This document shows, piece by piece, positions 1-8,277 of a stretch of DNA of 64,000 bases. The DNA is taken from assembly GCF_002338065.1 (NCBI RefSeq), contig NZ_DDHJ01000002.1:69320-133319 (forward strand), read 5' to 3'. A program made the position numbers and the translations under genes. Numbering within the stretch: position 1 is the stretch's first letter; every line of letters starts with the position of its first letter. The notes below the pieces were generated by a model. It saw nothing but the letters and a program-made list of their open reading frames with translations. It made no database searches and was not told where the DNA came from. This DNA comes from Pseudomonas sp. UBA1879. GTDB taxonomy: Bacteria; Pseudomonadota; Gammaproteobacteria; Pseudomonadales; Pseudomonadaceae.

Positions 1-38
1 AATCCCCTTACCCCGACCATTTTTGTAAGCTTGAAAGT

Positions 39-80
39 GCCTGGACCGAAGAGTAAACCTTCAAGTCCGGGCTTTTTTTT
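39..80 (+). terminator. Rho-independent terminator
   Basis: The arms GCCTGGAC (39-46) and GTCCGGGC (65-72) pair over 8 bp with one G-T wobble and are followed by eight T. It probably ends a plus-strand gene that lies left of the window. The stretch from 81 to 244 holds no gene I can support. Confidence 0.7.
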
Positions 81-244
81 GTCTGCTGCTTTTGTCTTTC
101 TTGATCCACCGCTTGCGCCGCCGTCAGTCATACCTGCTTCTCCGAGCCAACACGAAACTTGCGGGAGCAGCCGGAGGCACGAGGGTCGCGAGGGTGGTGG
201 ATTAGGCGACTTACCCGGTGGCAGGGTGCACCGCCTGTCACCCA

Positions 245-1264
245 TCACTGCCTCCAGGACGCTTCGATCTGGGTTTTCAGGTCACTGGGGATAGGGGCGA
301 AGTCCAGCGCGCGAGCCTGTTCCTGACCGCTTTCCAGGGTCCAGCGAAAGAAGTCCTGCACCGTTTTCTGCTGGTTGGGGTTCTTGGGCTGTTTGTACAT
401 CACGATGAATGTCGCGGCGGTCACGGGGTAAGCGTTTTCGCCTGGGGCGTTGAGCATCGAGACGTCAAAGTCCTTGGCGTTCTTCCAGTCTGCGGTAGCC
501 GCTGCGGCCTGAAACGACTCGGTACTCGGTGCCACGAACTTGCCCGCGGCGTTCTGTAACAGTCCGAAATTCATACCTTGCTGCTTGATGTAGGCGAACT
601 CGACATAGCCGATCGAGTTCGGCATTTTTTTCACGTACGATGCCACCCCCTCGCTGCCTTTACTGCCGATGCCGACTGGCCACTTAACCGACGTCCCTGC
701 GCCGACTTTGCCTTTCCATTCTGCGCTGACAGTGGACAGGTAGCTGGCCCAATTGAAGGTCGTGCCTGAATCGTCCGAGCGATACACGACGTTGATGGCA
801 CTGTCCGGCAGTTTCAAATCGGTGTTAAGCGCTGTCAGGGCCGGGTCGTTCCACTTCTTGATGTTGCCCAAATAGATGCCGGCCAACACCGAACCCGTCA
901 GCTTCAGCGTTCCAGTTTTGATCGACGCTACATTGATGACGGGAACGACCCCACCGATCACCGATGGGAATTGCTGCAGGCCCAACTTCTCCAGTTCGGC
1001 TGAATGGATCGGCATGTCTGTTGCGCCGAAATCCACGGCGCCATCTTTGATCTGAGCGACACCCGCGCCTGAACCCACGCTTTGGTAATTCACTTTCACG
1101 CCGGTTTTCTGATCGTAATCGGTGGCCCACTTGAACAGGACCGGATAGATGAACGTGGAACCGGCGCCCGTGACTTCCTGGGCTGCAACAGCGCTGGCGG
1201 ACAGGGACAGATTGAGCGCAATGCCTAGACCGCTGGCCAGCATCATTCGGGACAGTTGAAACAT
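245..1264 (-). CDS. pstS: Phosphate ABC transporter substrate-binding protein PstS
   Basis: Periplasmic phosphate-binding protein of the high-affinity PstSCAB importer, 339 aa. The start at 1264 is preferred over an upstream in-frame codon because AGGAAG lies 8 nt before it and a normal signal peptide follows (hydrophobic core, AVAA cleavage region). The mature protein opens with the family signature GAGSTFIYPVLFKW, and SVGSGAGVAQIKDG and SDDSGTTFNWASYL are further phosphate-site loops. The stop is at 245, and pstC, pstA and pstB are not visible between it and the window edge. A PhoB-box-like sequence lies about 60 nt upstream. The family call is secure; coupling to the rest of the transporter cannot be seen here. 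Confidence 0.93.
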   Translation of the reverse strand: MFQLSRMMLASGLGIALNLSLSASAVAAQEVTGAGSTFIYPVLFKWATDYDQKTGVKVNYQSVGSGAGVAQIKDGAVDFGATDMPIHSAELEKLGLQQFPSVIGGVVPVINVASIKTGTLKLTGSVLAGIYLGNIKKWNDPALTALNTDLKLPDSAINVVYRSDDSGTTFNWASYLSTVSAEWKGKVGAGTSVKWPVGIGSKGSEGVASYVKKMPNSIGYVEFAYIKQQGMNFGLLQNAAGKFVAPSTESFQAAAATADWKNAKDFDVSMLNAPGENAYPVTAATFIVMYKQPKNPNQQKTVQDFFRWTLESGQEQARALDFAPIPSDLKTQIEASWRQ

Positions 1265-1320
1265 GGATGACTTCCTGTGATCGAGCGACATCGGGTGTGA
1301 TGTCTTAATGGGATCACAGT

Positions 1321-1343
1321 AATCAGCACATTTTTATGACAAG
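1321..1343 (-). promoter_or_regulatory. Possible PhoB box upstream of pstS
   Basis: On the minus strand the sequence TTGTCATAAAAATGTGCTG resembles the PhoB direct-repeat consensus (CTGTCAT-like half-sites spaced 11 nt). The first half-site is good and the second is weak. The position, 57-80 nt before the pstS start, fits a Pho-regulated promoter. This is inferred from pattern and context only. Confidence 0.4.
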
Positions 1344-1432
1344 GCGTTGCCGGAAGCCGCTGTCCGCGCGGGATGCGCATTCCCATGACCCGGTATAGAC
1401 TCCAGACAGTCTTTTCTGGGGCGGCGGAATTT

Positions 1433-2833
1433 ATGAAAGCGTCAGTTTCTCCGTATGAAAAAGAGCGCCTCGAGGCGCTGCACAGTCTGGAAATACTCGA
1501 TACGCCCGCCGAAGCTTCTCTTGATCGGATCACTCGGCTGGTGGCAAGGGTGCTCGATGTGCCCATCGCCCTTGTGTCGTTGGTGGATGACGATCGGCAG
1601 TGGTTCAAGTCCCGCCAGGGTCTGGACGCGACGGAAACGCCGCGAGAACTAGCCTTCTGCGCCCATGCCATTTTGCAGGCCACGCCGCTGGTGGTTCCGG
1701 ATGCGGCCGAAGACGAACGCTTCCGCGACAACCAGATGGTCACTGGTGCCCCTCATATTCGCTTTTATGCCGGCGTACCCATTCGCACCAGCAAAGGCTT
1801 CGCGCTCGGTACGCTGTGCGCCATCGATGAACGACCCCGGCAACTGACGCAAGACGAACTGGAGATCTTGCGTGAGCTGGCTGACATCGTCAGTCGTGAA
1901 ATGCAGTTGCGGGAAAATCTGATGCTGGCGCGTTTGCAAAAGAACCGTTCTGACGCGCTGATGAGAGCCAGCGAAGCCGGGTATCGGTCGATGTTTGAGC
2001 TGGCCTCAGTGGGGATCGCACTGGTGGCCCCCGACGGCGGCTGGATCAGCGTCAACTCGGCCTTGTGCGAGATCATTGGCTACACGCCCGATGAGCTCAA
2101 AGACCTGACGTTTCAGGACATCACCCATCCGGACGACCTGAACACCGACATCGAATTGCTCACCCAACTGATCGACAACAAAATCGATCGCTATCAGCTG
2201 GAAAAGCGCTACCTGCGCAAGAACGGTCAGCCGGTCTGGATCAACCTTAGCGTCACCAAAAAGCTGTCTGAAGACGGGGATCTCGAGTATTTCATCTCCA
2301 TCATCGAGAACATTCAGTCACGTAAAGAGCTAGAGCAGGAGGCGCGCCATGATGCGCTCACCGGCTTGTTCAACCGCCGTGCGCTGGACGCCATTCTGCC
2401 GATTGCCCAAGCACGCTCGGACCGATCAGGCTTGCAACTGGCGCTGATGTTCATCGACCTGGATGGCTTCAAGGCTGTGAACGACACCTTCGGCCACGAC
2501 GCGGGCGACGATCTGCTGCGGGCCGTCGCGACGCGCTTGCAAAGCTGCGTACGTCGTACCGACAGCCTGATACGCCTGGCGGGCGATGAATTCATCGTGA
2601 TTCTCGAAGGCATCGTGCCGGGCGTTGACGAGGCGAGGGAGGTGGCGAAGAAGCTGATCGCCGCGATTGCTGAGCCGATCATCCTCAAAGGTGGCGTGAT
2701 TCGCACCAATGCCAGCGCCGGGTTTTCGATGTACGAACCCGGCTCCGGCAAAGCCCCCGACGAACTGATGCGCGAAGCAGACCGCTGGATGTACAAGGCC
2801 AAACATTCGGGGAAAGGGCAGGTGATGCCGTAA
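1433..2833 (+). CDS. GAF-PAS-GGDEF protein, putative diguanylate cyclase
   Basis: Predicted cytoplasmic c-di-GMP synthase of 466 aa. Residues about 1-165 form a GAF domain (motifs DRQWFKS, FCAHAIL, YAGVPI, LGTLCAID), about 190-310 a PAS domain (FELASVGIALV, ITHPDD) and about 315-466 a GGDEF domain (DALTGLFNRRAL, FIDLDGFKAVND). The active-site signature reads AGDEF rather than GGDEF. The product-inhibition I-site RRTD sits exactly five residues before it, so binding and feedback look intact. There is no membrane segment or EAL domain. The start at 1433 was chosen because the GAF domain begins right after it; an upstream in-frame ATG at 1373 is possible. It is divergent from pstS. The signal sensed by GAF/PAS cannot be told. 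Confidence 0.88.
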   Translation: MKASVSPYEKERLEALHSLEILDTPAEASLDRITRLVARVLDVPIALVSLVDDDRQWFKSRQGLDATETPRELAFCAHAILQATPLVVPDAAEDERFRDNQMVTGAPHIRFYAGVPIRTSKGFALGTLCAIDERPRQLTQDELEILRELADIVSREMQLRENLMLARLQKNRSDALMRASEAGYRSMFELASVGIALVAPDGGWISVNSALCEIIGYTPDELKDLTFQDITHPDDLNTDIELLTQLIDNKIDRYQLEKRYLRKNGQPVWINLSVTKKLSEDGDLEYFISIIENIQSRKELEQEARHDALTGLFNRRALDAILPIAQARSDRSGLQLALMFIDLDGFKAVNDTFGHDAGDDLLRAVATRLQSCVRRTDSLIRLAGDEFIVILEGIVPGVDEAREVAKKLIAAIAEPIILKGGVIRTNASAGFSMYEPGSGKAPDELMREADRWMYKAKHSGKGQVMP

Positions 2834-2948
2834 GTCGGTATGTGCTCGTCCGAGGTATGGAGCAGTGCCGCATCGCGCTACCTCGGCAAGCCTATGCCTT
2901 CGGCAGAAGCGCGTCCGCCGCATATGCGCGGCGGACCCTGGACCAACA

Positions 2949-4247
2949 TCAGTGCAGCTTCATCCTTGGCTCGGTTCCGCGTCCGATTCGGCTGCCGAGC
3001 ATCAGCATCGCCGTGCGGAACATTCCGTACAACGCCATCTGGTGCATGCGGTACAGCGAGACATAAAACATCCGCGCCAGCCAGCCCTCCAGCATCACGC
3101 TGCCCGTGAGGTTGCCCATCAGATTGCCCACTGCTGAAAACTTCGACAGCGAAATCAGCGAGCCGTAATCCTTGTAACGGTACTCCGGCAGCTCGCCACC
3201 TTCTATGCGCAGCCTCAACGATTTCACCAACAACGATGCCTGCTGGTGTGCTGCTTGAGCGCGTGGCGGCACGTTTCGGTCCGAGCCTTTTTGCGGACAG
3301 GCCGCACAGTCGCCGAACGCAAAAATATTGTCGTCGCGGGTGGTTTGCAGCGTCGGGCGCACCTGCAGCTGATTGATCCGGTTGGTCTCAAGCCCCGCAA
3401 TGCCCTCCAGAAACGCGGGAGCGCGAATCCCTGCCGCCCATACCTTCAACGTCGCAGGAATGACCTGGCCGGTTGCGGTCACCAGACCTTCCGCCGTCAC
3501 TTCACTGACGGCTGAGTTGGTCAGTACGGTGACGCCCAGTTTCTCAAGGGTTTTATGCACCGGGCCGCCGATACGCTCGGGCAACGCGGGCAATACGCGA
3601 GGGCCTGCTTCGATCACGGTGATGCGCAGGTTTTCCGGCTTGATCTGCCCGAGGCCATACGCTGCCAACTCGTGGGCCGCGTTGTGCAGCTCGGCGGCGA
3701 GTTCAACCCCCGTCGCGCCCGCGCCGACGATGGCCACGTTGATTTCTTCGGTGGCTGCGAGCTCAGTGGCGTGGGCGCGCAGATAGCGGTTCAGCAACTG
3801 CTGGTGAAAGCGTTCGGCCTGCTTGCGCGTGTCCAGAAACAGGCAGTGCTCGGCCGCACCTTTGGTGCCGAAATCGTTGGTCGTGCTGCCGACAGAAATC
3901 ACCAGCGAGTCGTAACCCAGACTGCGCGCCGGGACCAATTCGTTGCCGTTTTCGTCCAGAGTGGCAGCGAGGTGGATCTGTTTGTTCTCGCGATCCAGGC
4001 CTTGCATCCGACCCAACTGAAACTGGAAGTGGTTCCACTTGGCCTGCGCCACGTAGTTCAGCTCGTCCTCGTAGGAATTGAGCGAACCGGCGGCGACTTC
4101 GTGCAGCAACGGTTTCCAGATGTGAGTCAGATTGGCGTCCACCAGCGTGACGCTGGCCGTGCCTTTCTTGCCGAGGGTTTTACCCAGACGGGTAGCCAGT
4201 TCCAGACCACCGGCGCCTCCGCCGACGATCACAATACGATGAGTCAT
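2949..4247 (-). CDS. ndh: Type II NADH:quinone oxidoreductase
   Basis: Single-subunit, non-proton-pumping NADH dehydrogenase that feeds electrons from NADH to quinone at the inner face of the membrane; 432 aa, a normal family length. The N-terminal FAD fold is GGGAGGLELATRLG (residues 8-21). A second dinucleotide fold for NADH is VAIVGAGATGVELAAEL, and FAFGDCAACPQ is the FAD-binding aspartate motif near the C-terminus. The C-terminal 60 residues carry the amphipathic, membrane-associating region (GWLARMFYVSLYRMHQMALYG). The broken DUF3094 gene lies upstream on the same strand, then DUF1780; this order is common in Pseudomonas. Confidence 0.93.
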   Translation of the reverse strand: MTHRIVIVGGGAGGLELATRLGKTLGKKGTASVTLVDANLTHIWKPLLHEVAAGSLNSYEDELNYVAQAKWNHFQFQLGRMQGLDRENKQIHLAATLDENGNELVPARSLGYDSLVISVGSTTNDFGTKGAAEHCLFLDTRKQAERFHQQLLNRYLRAHATELAATEEINVAIVGAGATGVELAAELHNAAHELAAYGLGQIKPENLRITVIEAGPRVLPALPERIGGPVHKTLEKLGVTVLTNSAVSEVTAEGLVTATGQVIPATLKVWAAGIRAPAFLEGIAGLETNRINQLQVRPTLQTTRDDNIFAFGDCAACPQKGSDRNVPPRAQAAHQQASLLVKSLRLRIEGGELPEYRYKDYGSLISLSKFSAVGNLMGNLTGSVMLEGWLARMFYVSLYRMHQMALYGMFRTAMLMLGSRIGRGTEPRMKLH

Positions 4248-4310
4248 GGGGATATCTCATAAGGCTTAAGGAATTCTCAAATGGGGTTATCCGCGCGAGC
4301 GCCAGGCAGC

Positions 4311-4483
4311 TCATAGCGACAGACAGCTCAGTAAATGGCTCGACCGGCCCAACCCGATTACCACGACGAGCACCACCCCAAGGAGCAGCCAAGGCCCAAA
4401 GGCCGGCGCTCGACTTGATGCTGAGGCGCTTCACGGTACTGTTCGACATGTGTCTGGTCGTCGGGGTTCAGGTGACGGTTCAT
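4311..4483 (-). pseudogene. DUF3094-family small membrane protein, frameshifted
   Basis: From ATG at 4483 the frame reads MNRHLNPDDQTHVEQY and then PQHQVERRP, the hallmark N-terminus of the short Pseudomonas DUF3094 protein. After ERRP it shifts and stops early. One frame over, starting at about 4396-4402, the expected continuation appears: PWLLLGVVLVVVIGLG, one transmembrane helix, then a stop at 4311. The span is 173 nt, one short of the 174 needed for a 57-residue protein, so a single base has been lost in or near the CCTTTGGGCC stretch. It is either a real recent mutation or a sequencing error. The position next to ndh and DUF1780 is the usual one for this family. Confidence 0.75.
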
Positions 4484-4616
4484 AAAGCCTCGTCATGACG
4501 TTGACCGACGTCATTCGACGGCGGCCTGCAGTGCGGTAACTTCGCCGAGGGCCGCAGCCCTCAACGGTGATCAACGAGCAATGCCGCTTTGTAACATTCA
4601 TGCGGACATTGCGCCA

Positions 4617-5246
4617 TCACAGGCTGATCCCCACATCGAACACCACGCTACGCCCGAGGTTCGTGCGCAGGAAATCAGGCGCATCGGGGTGCGCGAACAG
4701 CACGCGGGCGAAGGTCGGGCCGACCAACGAGAGCGACCGCCAGCCCTGGCGCAAATATTCGGTGGGGGGAGGGAAGTGGCTGTTCAGGTCCAGCACCTCG
4801 CGCTTGAGGCTGGCGAACGCGATGATGTCCAACTCGCCCAGGTCCAACCCGCGCTCCCGATAGTTGTGGGCTTTTTTGCGCAGCGTCGGTGCCAGACGAC
4901 GCAGCAACTCAGAGGCAGGAATGCGCTTGGGCTTGGCTTCGCGCCGCACCAGTTGACTCAGCGAAAACGCACTGCGCCGCCGTTGCAACTCCTCGCGCCA
5001 CTCATCATTGAGCCGCCGCCCCTCGTCGAGCACGAAAAACACCTCAAAACACGCATCGCGAAACAATACGTCGGGCGGTTCCTGCCCGGCCGGCAGAAAG
5101 TCGTCAGCACGGTGGGGAATGTTCAGGCCTTGCAGCAAGCGTTGGCACACCCAACGCTCACGTTCCCATTTACGCGCATTGGACAGGAACGCATTGGCCT
5201 GCTCGGCCTGTATCGTCAGTAGACGGAGGTAATCGGAGTCGTCCAT
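4617..5246 (-). CDS. DUF1780 domain protein
   Basis: A 209-aa protein of the DUF1780 family, conserved across Pseudomonas and without a known function. The start MDDSDYLRLLTIQAEQANAF matches the family N-terminus as I recall it, so the 35 extra upstream codons of the open frame are excluded. It is predicted soluble, rich in Arg and Glu, with long helical stretches (WREELQRRRSAFSLSQL) and no signal peptide or transmembrane segment. No good ribosome-binding site is visible. Together with DUF3094 and ndh it forms a minus-strand group that is often kept together in this genus. Confidence 0.82.
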   Translation of the reverse strand: MDDSDYLRLLTIQAEQANAFLSNARKWERERWVCQRLLQGLNIPHRADDFLPAGQEPPDVLFRDACFEVFFVLDEGRRLNDEWREELQRRRSAFSLSQLVRREAKPKRIPASELLRRLAPTLRKKAHNYRERGLDLGELDIIAFASLKREVLDLNSHFPPPTEYLRQGWRSLSLVGPTFARVLFAHPDAPDFLRTNLGRSVVFDVGISL

Positions 5247-5405
5247 GGGGGAGAGCTTAGCGCTCTGGTGTGAAGATGAAACGTCCGGTGGAACATAAAG
5301 TTGAAGGCTCTGGTTCTGGCTTTCGATTCTGGCCGAACGCCGTGGGATCAAGCGTGCTCCCGCGCCCTCTGCACAGAAGCCTATCGCGTGCGCCTAAAAT
5401 CAGGA

Positions 5406-6308
5406 TTACACATCCCGCTGTTTCCTGAATTGCCCCGGCGGCATCCCATGGGCGTGACGAAACCGCCGTGAAAAGTACGCCTTGTCTGCAAACCCGCACA
5501 GTCGCGCAACTTCACCGACGGGTTTGCTGCCGTTGAGCAACAAGGTGCGTGCCAGGTGCATGCGGCGTTCTAGCACCAGTTCGCTGAAGGTCTTGCCGAC
5601 CTCTTTGCGTAACCAGTGGGTCAGGTAATTGGGTGAAAGGAACGCGGCTGACGCGGCTTTTTTCAGGCTCAGGTCGGGGTCGCCGAGGTTTTTGCGCACG
5701 TATTCGGACATGCGCGCCAGTGCGTCGCGCCGGCTGCGCTCGGCGGCGTTATCGTCGGCCAGCAGTTTGATGGGCTCGGCGTAGAGCGCGCAGACCGTAC
5801 CGATCAATTGCAGCAAACACCCCTTGAGGATTTCCCGCGTGCCGAATTGGCGGTTCTGGTCCAGCGTACGCATGCGGTCAAGCAGGTGCTGAATCTGCAC
5901 GAAGTGATCAGCGTCGAGAGTGAAGTCCAGATGCTCTTGAAATCGAAACGGCGACAGCTCGGGCGCCAGTGCAATCGCCACGTCTTCGAGGTCCAGCGGA
6001 TCGCATTGCAACTGGGGCAGCAGAAACGTCTGAGCAAAGTTGATCAGCAGAAAATTGCCTTCGGGCGGGTGCGGAATCAGGTGCAGTTTGTGCGGCAGGA
6101 TGAACGCCAGCGTGTTGCGTGGAAACGGCCGGACGACGCCGCCAATGTGCTGCACCGTGTCGCCTCCCAGATTGATCTGAATCTGGAAATACTCGTGCCG
6201 GTGAGGCGCGGTTTCCGGCTTGCCTTCAGTCTTGCCCCGGATGTAGAAATCCGGCCGCTCGCTGCGTTGCTGCATGCCGAAAGTGGGGATGCGATTAGCA
6301 GAGTCCAT
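5406..6308 (-). CDS. AraC-family transcriptional regulator
   Basis: A 300-aa regulator. The N-terminal half is a cupin-type sensor (PHRHEYFQIQINLGG, then a beta-rich core). The last 100 residues hold the two helix-turn-helix units of the AraC/XylS family: SLKKAASAAFLSPNYLTHWL and PVGEVARLCGFADKAYFSRR. The start at 6308 is supported by GAGGA 9 nt upstream; the open frame continues a further 31 codons. It is divergent from the MFS-led catabolic cluster that begins at 6631, so it is the likely regulator of those genes. The effector is unknown, but a metabolite of the cluster substrate is the natural guess. Confidence 0.9.
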   Translation of the reverse strand: MDSANRIPTFGMQQRSERPDFYIRGKTEGKPETAPHRHEYFQIQINLGGDTVQHIGGVVRPFPRNTLAFILPHKLHLIPHPPEGNFLLINFAQTFLLPQLQCDPLDLEDVAIALAPELSPFRFQEHLDFTLDADHFVQIQHLLDRMRTLDQNRQFGTREILKGCLLQLIGTVCALYAEPIKLLADDNAAERSRRDALARMSEYVRKNLGDPDLSLKKAASAAFLSPNYLTHWLRKEVGKTFSELVLERRMHLARTLLLNGSKPVGEVARLCGFADKAYFSRRFRHAHGMPPGQFRKQRDV

Positions 6309-6343
6309 CGTGGTAGTCCTCAATCGTCTGCCATCATTGTCAG

Positions 6344-6356
6344 TTGTCATACGACA
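6344..6356. promoter_or_regulatory. Operator-like near-palindrome, copy 1
   Basis: TTGTCATACGACA is a near-perfect inverted repeat (TGTC N4 GACA) lying 36 nt upstream of the AraC gene. A related site lies at 6564-6576. The paired placement in a divergent control region suggests binding sites for one regulator; short TGTC-centred palindromes of this kind are typical of GntR- or LacI-type repressors rather than AraC proteins. Confidence 0.35.
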
Positions 6357-6563
6357 GCATTCAAAATCTTTCTGTTCATGAACCCGGATATTTTTGTCCA
6401 AAAAAAGCCTTCCGCATCAGGCAAAAAAAACCGCTCTATCTCAAGGGTTTCGTCAGTCTTCGCACGAAAGTTTTTGGTCGCGGGCGCTCACTTTTTTTTG
6501 GACATTTCATTACGCGGGCGCTCTGAAATCCAAAAACGTTCTAAGCCGCGTCTTGTTTAAAAC

Positions 6564-6576
6564 ATGTCGTACGATA
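6564..6576. promoter_or_regulatory. Operator-like near-palindrome, copy 2
   Basis: ATGTCGTACGATA shares the TGTC-R-TACGA core with the site at 6344-6356 and lies 55 nt before the MFS start codon. The 322-bp divergent spacer between the AraC gene and the MFS gene is otherwise AT-rich with several A and T runs and holds no gene that I can support. Confidence 0.35.
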
Positions 6577-6630
6577 ACTTAGGAAGCGCGCTTCATCACT
6601 CGATTCCAATAAAAACAATGAGGAATTCTC

Positions 6631-7974
6631 ATGTCGAGCAACCCTGATATTCAGGCGATCGATGCTGCCGTGGCCGCGCCGATGGCCGCCGCTCCCGCAC
6701 GTCCCACCTCCCATCGGCGCTGGTTCATGCTCTCGCTGTTGTTGATCGCGACGATCATCAACTACGTGGACCGGGTCAACATTTCCATCGCTGCGCCCTT
6801 CATGGCCAAGGACCTGGGACTCGATAAAGTCCAGATGGGCCTGATCTTCTCCGCGTTTGCCTGGACTTACGCTTTCGCGCTGGTACCGGCCGGTTTCATC
6901 GCCGACCGCTTCGGCTCCCGACTGACGTACGGCGTCTCACTGATCTCCTGGTCTGCCGTCACTGTTTGCCAAGGGTTGGCAGGCGGTTTCACATCGCTGT
7001 TCGGCCTGCGACTGGTGATCGGCGCCATGGAAGCCCCGGCGTTCCCGGCCAACAGTCGTGCCGTCACGGTCTGGTTCCCGGCCCGGGAAAGGGGCATGGC
7101 CAGCAGCATCTACGTCTGTGGTCAGTATCTGGGAACAGCGCTGTTCACCGGCCTGCTGCTATGGCTGGCGACGACCTACGACTGGCGTCACGTGTTCTAC
7201 AGCACCGGTATCGTCGGGATTCTTTTTGGCATCGCCTGGTTGTACCTCTACCGCGATCCGCTGAGCTGCAAAAAAGTCAGCAAGCAGGAACTGGAGTACA
7301 TCGAAGCGGGCGGCGGCCTGGTCAAAAGCAGCCAGGACAAAAATAAATTCAAATGGGCGCAGATCGCCGAGCTGTTTCAGTACCGGCAAGTGTGGGCCAT
7401 TTGCATTGGCAAATTCGCCAACACCTCGGTGCTGTATTTCTTCCTGACCTGGTTCCCGACGTACCTGATCGAAGAGCGTCATCTGACCATGGTGAAAGTC
7501 GGGATCTTCGCAATTCTGCCCTTCATTGGCGCAACGGTCGGCGTGCTGTTGGCAGGCATCGTTTCCGACTGGCTGATTCGCCGCGGTGTCTCGCTGTCCT
7601 TTGCCCGCAAGCTGCCATTGGTAGTGGGTTCGGCGCTCGGCATGTCGATCATGCTGGTGAACTTCACCGACTCCAACACCGTGTGCATCGTGCTGTTGAC
7701 CGTCGCGTTCTTCGCCCAGGGCATCGCGTCCGCTTCGTGGGCGGCGGTCTCCGAAATCGCGCCTAAAGAGCTGATCGGCCTGACCGGTGGCGTCACTAGC
7801 TTGGCGGCAAATATCGGTGGCATCGTGACGCCGATCGTCATCGGCCAGATCCTTCACGTGACAGGTGGTTTCGCCTGGGCGTTCTGGTTCATCGGCGGTC
7901 TGGCGTGCATGGGCTCTCTGTCTTACTCGCTCTTGCTGGGCCGCATTTATCGCATCCAACTCAAGGCTCGGTAA
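6631..7974 (+). CDS. MFS transporter, anion:cation symporter type (sugar acid or aromatic acid uptake)
   Basis: A 447-aa inner-membrane permease with 12 predicted helices. The signature FMLSLLLIATIINYVDRVNIS near the start and FGLRLVIGAMEAPAFPANSR are typical of the ACS family that takes up hexuronates, glucarate, galactonate or phthalate. The start is supported by GAGGA 7 nt before the ATG. It is the first gene of a plus-strand cluster with an FAH-family hydrolase, an SDR and a 2-hydroxyacid dehydrogenase, and is divergent from an AraC regulator. A terminator and a REP pair follow it, so the enzymes may be transcribed separately. The substrate cannot be fixed from sequence; an organic or sugar acid is likely. 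Confidence 0.87.
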   Translation: MSSNPDIQAIDAAVAAPMAAAPARPTSHRRWFMLSLLLIATIINYVDRVNISIAAPFMAKDLGLDKVQMGLIFSAFAWTYAFALVPAGFIADRFGSRLTYGVSLISWSAVTVCQGLAGGFTSLFGLRLVIGAMEAPAFPANSRAVTVWFPARERGMASSIYVCGQYLGTALFTGLLLWLATTYDWRHVFYSTGIVGILFGIAWLYLYRDPLSCKKVSKQELEYIEAGGGLVKSSQDKNKFKWAQIAELFQYRQVWAICIGKFANTSVLYFFLTWFPTYLIEERHLTMVKVGIFAILPFIGATVGVLLAGIVSDWLIRRGVSLSFARKLPLVVGSALGMSIMLVNFTDSNTVCIVLLTVAFFAQGIASASWAAVSEIAPKELIGLTGGVTSLAANIGGIVTPIVIGQILHVTGGFAWAFWFIGGLACMGSLSYSLLLGRIYRIQLKAR

Positions 7975-8013
7975 GCGTTACGAATGTGTGTGTGACCTTC
8001 TGCCGATCTGGGC

Positions 8014-8040
8014 AAAGGCGTACGTGAGTGCGCCTTTTTT
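8014..8040 (+). terminator. Rho-independent terminator after the MFS gene
   Basis: AAAGGCG (8014-8020) pairs with CGCCTTT (8031-8037) across a 10-nt loop, followed by a T run to 8040. It ends the MFS transcript. Confidence 0.7.
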
Positions 8041-8137
8041 ATGCCCGCGACATTGAGGGTTTTAGTCCAGCGCTAACACGGTTTTGTCCAACTTTCAGGC
8101 GTTTCGATCCCGTAGTCTCTGGTTAAAACGGTAATCC

Positions 8138-8228
8138 CTGTAGCAGTGAGCTTGCTCGCTAAAGCGGCGTAGAGGTCGATGCATGTGGACACAGTCAGAT
8201 GGCATCGCGAGCAAGTTCACTCCTGCAG
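8138..8228. repeat. REP pair, GTGAGCTTGCTCGC family
   Basis: Two inverted arms, GTGAGCTTGCTCGCT (8146-8160) and ATCGCGAGCAAGTTCAC (8204-8220), are separated by about 43 bp. Related pairs occur at 23887-23976 and 30502-30590. This is a typical Pseudomonas intergenic REP doublet between two genes on the same strand. Confidence 0.8.
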
Positions 8229-8277
8229 GGCGTCATGAAAACCGACGATCACCCCCTCCGGGCCCAAGGGAATTTCC

